Shown here piece by piece: positions 56,671 to 64,000 of a DNA stretch of 64,000 bases; position 1 is the stretch's first letter; every line of letters starts with the position of its first letter. This stretch comes from Dichotomocladium elegans (taxonomy: Eukaryota; Mucoromycota; Mucoromycetes; Mucorales; Lichtheimiaceae), in assembly GCA_025716815.1 (NCBI GenBank), contig JAIXMN010000001.1:2170001-2234000 (forward strand). Direction: 5' to 3'. The position numbers and the translations under genes were made by a program. The notes below the pieces were generated by a model, which had not been told where the DNA came from, searched no databases, and saw nothing but the letters and a program-made list of their open reading frames with translations.

Positions 56671-58217
56671 ATGCTGCGGACACGTCAGTATGCCACTATC
56701 CTTTACAGTCGAGCCGTAGCACCATCTGTGCATCCTATCGAACCCGTCCAGATCACTATCACTTTCCTGTACGGGATGGTGATGGCCTTCTCTGCTCAGC
56801 TTGTTTACCACTGCTGCGCCAAAAAGATCGATGCCCGGAATACCTATGTCCGCTCCGCAAAGTGCGTCATGGCTGCTGCTATGATGGTAAAGGCGATACT
56901 TTTTGCAGCGATTGGAGCAAGGTAAAAATGAAATTTGGCGATATCTCTTATCTGTCAAATCCCGTAAATTAAAGAGGGCAGCACACAGCTAATATTCTTA
57001 CCCAAGTGACATCGCATGCTCTCCTGTCATTCACCTGAGTGATTTACTTTATCATCTCAGCATGACATTCGGTACCATAGTACTCCTCCTTCGCATCCGC
57101 GACATGTTTCCAGCCGGCTGGAAAAAATATATGTCTCTATTCCATCGTGCGGTCGTCATCATACGATTATCGTTTGGCATTGTGGACGTGTGTCTCGTGA
57201 AATATTCGATGACAGCCGAAAACATGTGTATCTATCAAGAAAACATTTATGCAAGTACCCAAACCTTTTTTTTTTCTGAACATTCAAGTGATCTAACGAA
57301 GCCACTCATCGTGTATGTGTATGTGTTTTTTTTTTCGCCAGTGGGGCATTGTGTATACGCTTTATGATACGGTCGTCGATTTCTATGTTACCGCGATGAT
57401 TGCTTATTCACTCAATAACCATGTTCGCGAACTGAGGAGCGCGCATACGACCGGGAATAGGGCTTCCTACTTTATCATCATCGCTCAAAACGTGACACGA
57501 ACAACCATTCTTACCCTCGGAAATCTTGTCACTGCAATCCTCTTGTTTCTGGTACGCGAATCCTGGAGAGGAAGCTAGCGGGGGGGGCAGGCGCAATTGG
57601 TAGCTTACTCACGCATGTTCACATATAAAATAATGTATTGTCTGTTTCTCTCTCTCTCTCTTGGGCAGCATCGACGCCACGTGGCCATCATGGTGGCCTG
57701 GCCAGTTACCAATATCCTGTTGGTCCTCTTGATTGGCTACGATACAGAACTTTCCATCGTTATTCAAACGATACGGCGCAAGTTCATGGCAGAACAGAAC
57801 CCTCCGGCTGGATTAATGCGACCCCCTTTGGATACCGGGCGTGGTTATTCAGTGCTCGTCGATGGTCGTGCAGCTGCCGTGCCGCCGTATCCAGGACTGC
57901 GCCTGTTGCCGTCTCGGTGCATCCATTGCGGCAGAAGTTATGATCCCATCCAGAGTTTCGGAGGGAGGGAGAGGACGGCCATACGTGTGCCCCCCAGAAG
58001 CACCACGCCTTCCTTTCTGGCGACCCCGCAGACGCTCTCGCCAACCCGTCTAAGTGACATTACGAATTCAAACCGTCTCTCTGTGTCGTCCATCCATGAT
58101 ACCGATCCCGAAGGCTTCAGCCACCCCATCCTCAGTATCCAGAGTGCTCCGCCCATCTCTGCCGTCTCTTCAGAATGGAGTGATCTCAAAAGGAAGTGGA
58201 CTTCGAAATCCATATGA
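56671..58217 (+). CDS. Multi-pass membrane protein with regulatory tail (399 aa)
   Basis: Exons 56671-56921, 57061-57250, 57342-57551 and 57669-58217. Function not recognised. About seven hydrophobic segments occur in the first 260 residues (VQITITFLYGMVMAFSAQLV, MTFGTIVLLLRI, VVIIRLSFGIVDVCLV, IVYTLYDTVVDFYVTAMIAY, ILTLGNLVTAILLFL, IMVAWPVTNILLVLLIG). A 140-residue cytosolic tail follows, with CIHCGRSYDP and many Ser/Thr-Pro sites. Intron 2 must use a GC-AG donor (TAT|GCAAGT) to keep frame; the nearby GT gives a stop. It resembles a Mucoralean family of seven-helix-like proteins rather than a named GPCR class. The start could lie in an earlier exon. Confidence 0.75.
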
Positions 58218-58722
58218 CCTCTTTGGTCGGTCGCTCCTCCTCTCCTCTCATCGAATATCGACAAATAGATACCCTCCTTGTTTTTTTCTCTCTTAATGAT
58301 CCCGTTTCCTCTTTCTTTGATATCGACGGCAATACCGAATAAATGCATGGAACGCTGGCCTTGGCCTAAGAAAAAATACTCTAGCTATCGCCTACGTAGA
58401 TCAACTTTCCTCTTGCTGCTTCCATCAAGTTGGAGAATTTAAAGAAAAGGACATACTAAATAACTAAGGACACATCTTTGTCAGGTACACAAGTACTGTA
58501 CCGTACGAGCCAGGGCAGCGACATTGTCAGCTTACCAAGCTCATACAAACAAATTGATGGCTCCATTTAGAGCTACCTTGGGCAGGACGGGTTTGAGGAG
58601 CGTTTGCCCATCCCCCCTCTCTTTCCTTAGCCCTTTGAAATTCCCCATCCATCCCCCGCACATGTTGACGTCATGTACATATATGGAAATAACGTCAAGT
58701 CATTCTTGTATATATATTAAAT
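58218..58722. other. Convergent intergenic region
   Basis: Between the membrane-protein stop (+) and the rts1 stop (-). AT-rich, no gene seen. Confidence 0.6.
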
Positions 58723-61541
58723 CTACACAGAACCGCTCTGATCTACATTCATACTTTGCTGGTTTTGTTGCTGCTGCTGCTGTTGTTGTTGTTGGTCAGC
58801 GTCATTGATGTCAGAGAATGTCGCCGGCACGGTAGAAGTACCCGGTGCTTGATTGAGTACATCATCAAGACTAACGTGGCGCGATAGTTCATTGAATACC
58901 TATACATAGACAAAGATGACAGGTCAGTCATATCTATTCATGATTGCCGTAGCGTTTTGTGTTTCTTACAGTCTCATCTACGGGTATAATCGATTTGCGC
59001 CTAAATTGTTGGTATTGCACAGGTGCAGGGTCAAATTGTTGCTATGTGTACAGAGAGCACATTAGCTACGATCTACTACATTGCCCTTCCCCCCCTTCTT
59101 GTGTCTTACCATGTCAGGATGGATTGCATCCGTATGCTCCGCTGCAGTCTCCGATTCTGCATCCGTCTCGTCCGACAAAATCTCGTCTTCTATCTCGGCC
59201 TCAATATCCATTGGATCCGACGCTGCGTTAGACTGTGCTGGGAATACAAACGCTTCCGCAGTAGGCGTTTGAATGCTGATGCTTGGATTAGCAGAATTCT
59301 CCAGTACTGCTTGGCGCAGCAACTTCCAATTCTCCTCACTCTCCTTTTGTCGTTTTCGTTCCCTAATAGACCCACTTAGTGAGCTATCCAATCATTACAA
59401 GGATATTAAGAAGCAAAAGGCACATACAGTTGGCGCTGTGACTTGAACTGGAGAGCGCATTCTTCAAATAAAACGTTATTGATTTCCATAAAGAGCCGAA
59501 GAGCGTTGTGAACAAGACTGAGAATGGTCCTAAGAACGCGCAAAATATTAGCCCATCAACTCTTACACGTCAGGAATAACTCGTACTTACTTGTTCCAAT
59601 GGTTCTTGGACATTTTAAACAGAGCAGGGAAAGCAATGGGCATAACAGTGTCTATATTTTCGGCCATCAAGCTCACCACGTAATCATTATTCCAATAATA
59701 CAGAGCACGTTCCGCAACCTATACGCTATCAGCACCCCTCGCATTGAATACGTTCCTTCTCTCCTTTCATACCTGGAAATGAGGACTCAAGACGCATTGC
59801 GAGAGCTTAGTAAACATGGGAACCATGATGTGCTGGAACTCATATGCATCAACAACATCGAGGATCTCTTCCAATTCGTTCAGGAACATCACTTCTTTGG
59901 GGCTGTTGACCTTGGGCCAATAGCGCAATAGCCCCATGACCACATCGTAAGTCAGTTGCTGGTCTTTCTCCAGGAACTGGACCACACAGTAAGCCAGTTG
60001 AGGGTGATATAACACCAATGACTTCACTTTATGGAGCGGGAGCAACACCTTGGTTAAAAACGTCTTATGCTCCTCCTTGAGCGGCAAGGCAAAACCATTG
60101 ATAATACTTCCAAGGATCTCGAGAAGTTCAGCAACACCATTGTGCCTCTCCGTTTCGTAAATGAACTGGAAAAAGATATTGTTGATAGATCGTCGAATGA
60201 ATGCACGTAGATTAAGGAATTTGCCGTATATTCGGTGTAGGGTTGTCTTTAAGAAATCGCGCTCGCGTGGATCTTCGCTGTCAAAAAGTTCCAGAAGCTA
60301 AAATGACTTGCGTTAGCTTTTTTGTTGTTTGTGTGAACACGAAATATATGAGTTCCTCCCATGGGATGTACCTGTAATATAAACTTTTGATCAATGTGTT
60401 TCTTGGCATAATTGATATTGAACTCTGGGGATTCAAGGAAGCGCAGGAAGAATTCATATACAATTTGGAGGTGGGGCCAAGCCAACTCCAGCACAGGCTC
60501 ATCTTCTTCTGGATCAAAGGCATCGCCAACAGGATTCACTTGGGGAGGAATTGTTCGAAAAAGGTTGACTGAGAACTAGATCTCAATGAGTGAGATTCCT
60601 CCTTTCGGTTCCTTCGAGTGCAAGTCCAAATCACTTACCATGTTGACGATCTCTGGATAGACATTATCCATCAAAACACCGCGGTTCATGTTGATGTACT
60701 CCAGGATTTCCTGCAAAGTCTGGCGCTTGATCTCCTTCTCACGTAACTCTGCTGCTGCATCATTGAAGTCAAAGACAACGGTGCACTGCCGGATCTTTTG
60801 AATAAACAGATCCTGGCGTAGATGTGGAGGGACCTCTATGTATCCAGGATCAGCCATCATCCCATCATGTCACGTCCAGCCTCTGAATTTTACCTTGAAA
60901 CGCTGGTGTTTTTTCAAGCTGCACCTTCTCCTTGACATAAAAACGGGATGATTTCTGTCGGCGGGGCGCTTTGCTAATCGGGATCTGGTCTTTCGGGGCA
61001 TTCTTGAGGCGACCGAGCGGACCCGTTTTCGGAATATCTCGATCACCCGATTTTGGATGAGAGCCGTGGACAAACGAAACAGAGCCACCAGCCGCCCGCT
61101 TTTGCTATTGCATCAAATCAAGGGGATTTGGGGGGGGGGAAGAAGCGGGGTAGAGTTGGGGGTGGGGTGGGAAGAAGGGGCGCGTAGGAACATGGTGAGA
61201 AGAAAAGCTCAGCACTGTATTATTATTCAGTTCTCTTCAGGCTAACCATGTCCATTTGTTCTTCTGCATTGACCACCACGATGGACGGTGCAGGAGCAGA
61301 AGCTGAAAAGGCGGGATCCGTCGTTTGAATCACAGTCGCGGCGGACGGAGGAGGGGGAGGAGGAGTGGTAGTGTAATGAGGTTGTTGCTGCTGTGCAGCT
61401 TCGGCGGCATTGCCCATCGGAGCAGCAGCAGCACCTTTATTCCTAGAAAGCTGGTCGAAAGTTAGAATGCACATCCCGGTTCAGAAATTAAATTGAATGC
61501 CTCTGGAAGCTGTGCCTTACAACTCCTTTCCATCCTTTCAT
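58723..61541 (-). CDS. rts1: PP2A regulatory subunit B56 (Rts1/Par1, about 663 aa)
   Basis: Exons: 61541-61521, 61450-61247, about 61002-60894, 60835-60639, 60575-60372, 60297-59773, 59718-59591, 59529-59428, 59362-59110, 59041-58970, 58899-58723. B56 subunits target PP2A to substrates with LxxIxE motifs. Seen: N-terminus MKGWKGVLSRNKG, a Pro/Ala/Gln-rich part, [37 protein letters not shown], the HEAT-like core ([84 protein letters not shown]) and an extended tail with SIIPVD and polyQ. The acceptor of exon 3 (61002, phase 0) is uncertain because the interval above it holds a stop; another small exon may be missing. Confidence 0.9.
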
Positions 61542-62232
61542 GGCTGATGAAGTGTTGTGACTATATGCTGCCTCTTAGGATTGATAAAAAACAGAATAAG
61601 ATTATCTTGTCAGTCTTTGGTGCAACTCTCTATGTATGTCGGGATGAATGAACTGAGACATACCGAGTCGCTTCTAGTTTTAGAAAAGAAAAATGGGCGT
61701 AATGACGCGGGCTGTTAAAAGGCGGGGATTGTTGATGTTCGAGTGAATTATCCTTCTTACTGAACTTATGAGTTGAACAGTAGATAATCGGGTTGAATGC
61801 GGGGTGGGGAAGAAGGAGAGGCAAGGCAGTACAAAGAAGGTAGGATAAGAAGGAGAACGAGGTGGGGGAGGTGGATGAGAGAATTGCCTAACAGGAAAAT
61901 TGGGGCCAAGATCGTATGGTTCACAAAGCTTGATTGGCTAAGGTTAGTGATGTGGATGCAGTGGTCGAATCAAAACGAATGCCTTAGACGGTGTTATTTG
62001 CCCGTTCCTGTCAATCTGAAGGTTATCTACAGGGCGAGACTAGAGCCTTGTCTGCTCGTGCCGCACGAACCCTTCCACGAGAGTTGACACCATTATTATC
62101 TTATGGTCTGGGGGATCCTTTGCTGGTAAAATCGGATGACAGCTTGTCGTGCGAAGGTTGGAGGCGGAGCGGTCGGACCTCATTCCTTCCAATCAACCTC
62201 TTTTAGACAAACCCCCCTCTCCATCTTTCGCC
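61542..62232. promoter_or_regulatory. Divergent promoter region rts1 / PfkB kinase
   Basis: 691 bp between head-to-head starts. No frame here resembles the pseudouridine-phosphate glycosidase that is fused to this kinase type in other fungi. Confidence 0.5.
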
Positions 62233-63723
62233 ATGTTGAAATCCCTGGGAAATGTAAACTTTTATTTCTCAATGAGGCATTGCTCTTCAGCTAAGCCGTT
62301 TAAACCATCTTAGGTGCTTGTCATTGGCGGTATAGCACTCGATATGACCGGCACGATCAAGCATCAGACCAAACTTGCGTCGATACTTCACACTTCCAGT
62401 CCCGGGAGTATGCGGCAAACCTTAGGCGGCGTCGGGCGAAACGTTTGTGAGGCCATGACACGGGCTGGAGCACAGGGCTATCTTGTCTCTGCCACGGGAG
62501 ATGATTTGGCCGGCAGAGCGGTCCACCAGGGCTTGAAAGAGATCGGAATGGTGAGCATTCCGTCCCTCCCTCCTCCGTCTTCTCAAAATAAGCGTTAGGA
62601 CTGCCCAGTGACTCTAATTCCACGAAAAAACAGTCAGACAAATACATCCAAACAGTGCCGCAACATACTACAGCAGTGTATAATGCACTGCACTCCGCTG
62701 ATGGGCAGCTTGTAGCTGCCATTGCGGATATGGACATTTTTGAACACTTGGATATTGAAAAGGTAAAGAAAGAATCAGGAGGGGATGAAGGAATATGATG
62801 TCCTGCCGCGAACTATGGCCTAATACCAAAGATGGGACATATCAGATTACGGCGATTCTGCGAGCGGAGAAGCCTGGCATTGTGTGTCTCGATGGCAACA
62901 TTACACCGCAAGCCATAGCATCCATCACCGCCGTATGCTCGGAAATTCATGTACCAGGTGTGTCTTTTGTGGTATAAACAAACCAAGGCTCATCTATCTT
63001 CAGTTTTCTTTGAACCTACGTCCGTTCCCAAATCGCTCAAGATTTTCGAAGACGCTGGCGCAGCACTCAAACATCGGTCACTCCAATTCGTATCACCAAA
63101 CCAATATGAGTTGCAAGTAATGAGCGAGGTGGCAAAGACTATTCTCATGCAGCCCAAGAGTGCTGCGAGCGGAATACGATCCTATAATCTGGAGAAAGGT
63201 AGATAGGACCGCGGTTGAGGGTTCCCGGGAGGATAAAGTAGGCTCAGGGCTGGCTGACTTCTGTAGCTCCGCGGTCTGCCCATGAGGCCATTCCGCATGG
63301 CCTTCATTTGTCAAACTGGGTGCCTAATGTGATCACGAAGCTTGGGCAGGATGGCTGCGTTTACATTGGACGGCCACAGGAATCCGGGATCCCCCCTGTA
63401 GTTCAGTACGTTAGTCCTGAACCTGTTGACACTGCAAACATCAAGAGTGTGACTGGCGCTGGAGACAGGTAAAAAGTCAGATCTCAATCGCCGAATGAAA
63501 TGCCCAACTTAAGGCTGCTCTTATGTTTTTTGACACCAGCTTCGTGGGGGCTCTTCTCGCTAATCTTCAACAGCGCCCGGATGTGAGCCCGACCGACACA
63601 GATATTTGGCGAGAGATGATCATACGAGCCCAAAGAGCGGCTGTACTGACGATACAGTCTGATCTGGCTGTGAGCCCCGAGATTAGTCGTGCGGCATTAC
63701 TGATGCCAGAACAAAGCAAATAA
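62233..63723 (+). CDS. PfkB-family kinase, pseudouridine-kinase-like (359 aa)
   Basis: Seven in-phase exons: 62233-62253, 62314-62550, 62634-62762, 62846-62957, 63004-63198, 63267-63468, 63540-63723. PfkB (ribokinase-like) enzymes phosphorylate sugars or nucleosides with ATP. Seen: the N-terminal strand VLVIGGIALDMTGT, LGGVGRNVCEAMTRAG (PfkB signature 1 region), YLVSATGDDLAG, VPQHTTAVYNAL, GIVCLDGNI, FEPTSVPKS and the catalytic signature SVTGAGDSFVGALLANL with the Asp of GAGD. FEPTSV and GGVGRN fit pseudouridine kinases, which in many fungi are fused to pseudouridine-5'-phosphate glycosidase; here the kinase stands alone. The first exon is 21 nt (MLKSLGN). Confidence 0.85.
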
Positions 63724-63894
63724 TAAAATGTTCATCCGCCCCCCGGGGGGGGATGATGACGATCAAGATTGGGGATCGTCGGCAGAAATGTTTTCCGTGT
63801 GACGGTCACATATGAATTTTGCAAGGGCTTATTTGAAATACCCAGCCCCGGCCCTTTTTGCTCTTCCCTTCTCCAACTACCTCGCTCAAAAATA

Positions 63895-64000
63895 ATGTTC
63901 GCTGCCTCGCGTGTCTTCTCCGTCGCCGCCAAGCGTGCCTTCTCCACCTCCTCTGTCGACCTCTCCAAGGTTGCCGTTCTCGGTGCTGCCGGTGGTATTG
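63895..64000 (+). CDS. mdh1: Mitochondrial malate dehydrogenase, 5' part only
   Basis: The frame runs off the window end after 35 codons. An Arg/Ser/Ala-rich presequence (FAASRVFSVAAKRAFSTSSV) is followed by KVAVLGAAGGI, the NAD-binding glycine loop of malate dehydrogenase (GAxGGIGQ). The enzyme interconverts malate and oxaloacetate in the TCA cycle. It lies 171 bp downstream of the PfkB stop on the same strand, with a pyrimidine-rich leader. Confidence 0.88.
   Translation, partial: MFAASRVFSVAAKRAFSTSSVDLSKVAVLGAAGGI

Noticed and set aside
1..64000. tRNA, rRNA and CRISPR signals
   Set aside because: Looked for tRNA B-box-like GGTTCGAATCC patterns, rRNA-like blocks and regular repeat-spacer arrays; none convincing by eye.

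Overview
The window looks like nuclear DNA of an early-diverging fungus, most likely Mucoromycota (Mucorales). The genes are eukaryotic, with many short GT-AG introns, T-rich acceptors, CAG-type polyglutamine and polyalanine tracts and many dinucleotide repeats. Yeast-type proteins (Scd6, Rcf1, Svf1, Mnn9-family, Erv2, Rts1) sit beside proteins that ascomycete yeasts lack, such as a CMTR1-like cap 2'-O-methyltransferase and a compact MT-A70 methyltransferase with no zinc fingers. Decayed transposons are of types I remember from Mucorales genomes. Species cannot be fixed from the sequence alone. All exon structures were assembled by hand from splice sites, reading phase and family conservation; there is no transcript support.

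Layout. 1-4.7 kb: transposon debris. 4.8-8.96 kb: an internally duplicated orphan, an F-box-like protein and Rcf1/HIG1. 9.2-17.7 kb: a CMTR1-like cap methyltransferase (-) sharing a 96-bp promoter with a GNAT acetyltransferase (+), then Scd6/LSM14 (-) head to head with an eight-repeat PUF protein (+). 18.2-27.8 kb: rhomboid protease, Cu/Zn SOD, MTA1-like adenine methyltransferase (-) head to head with twinfilin (+), and eIF2A (-). 28-36.5 kb: a graveyard holding a Tc1-like transposase, a multicopy Mucoralean family, a PIF/Harbinger-like fragment and a Fanzor/TnpB-like RuvC relic. 36.6-39.9 kb: Svf1 and PRPP synthetase. 39.9-45.5 kb: anonymous debris. 45.5-64 kb: SWIRM protein, GT62 mannosyltransferase, Cdc4/FBXW7-like F-box/WD40, Erv2-type sulfhydryl oxidase, a small orphan, an LRR F-box protein, a multi-pass membrane protein, PP2A-B56, a PfkB kinase and the start of mitochondrial malate dehydrogenase.

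How the genes relate. Several act on mRNA fate: cap 2'-O methylation, Scd6 and PUF repression, and eIF2A. Three are probable SCF-type receptors, and several belong to mitochondrion or ER housekeeping. The most notable items are the MTA1-type methyltransferase (a candidate 6mA DNA writer), the Fanzor-like relic, the duplicated orphan at 4.8 kb, a set of six or seven genes whose first coding exon is only 13-36 nt, and a perfect UGUAUAUA element just after the rcf1 stop codon, which is the site predicted from the PUF protein encoded nearby.
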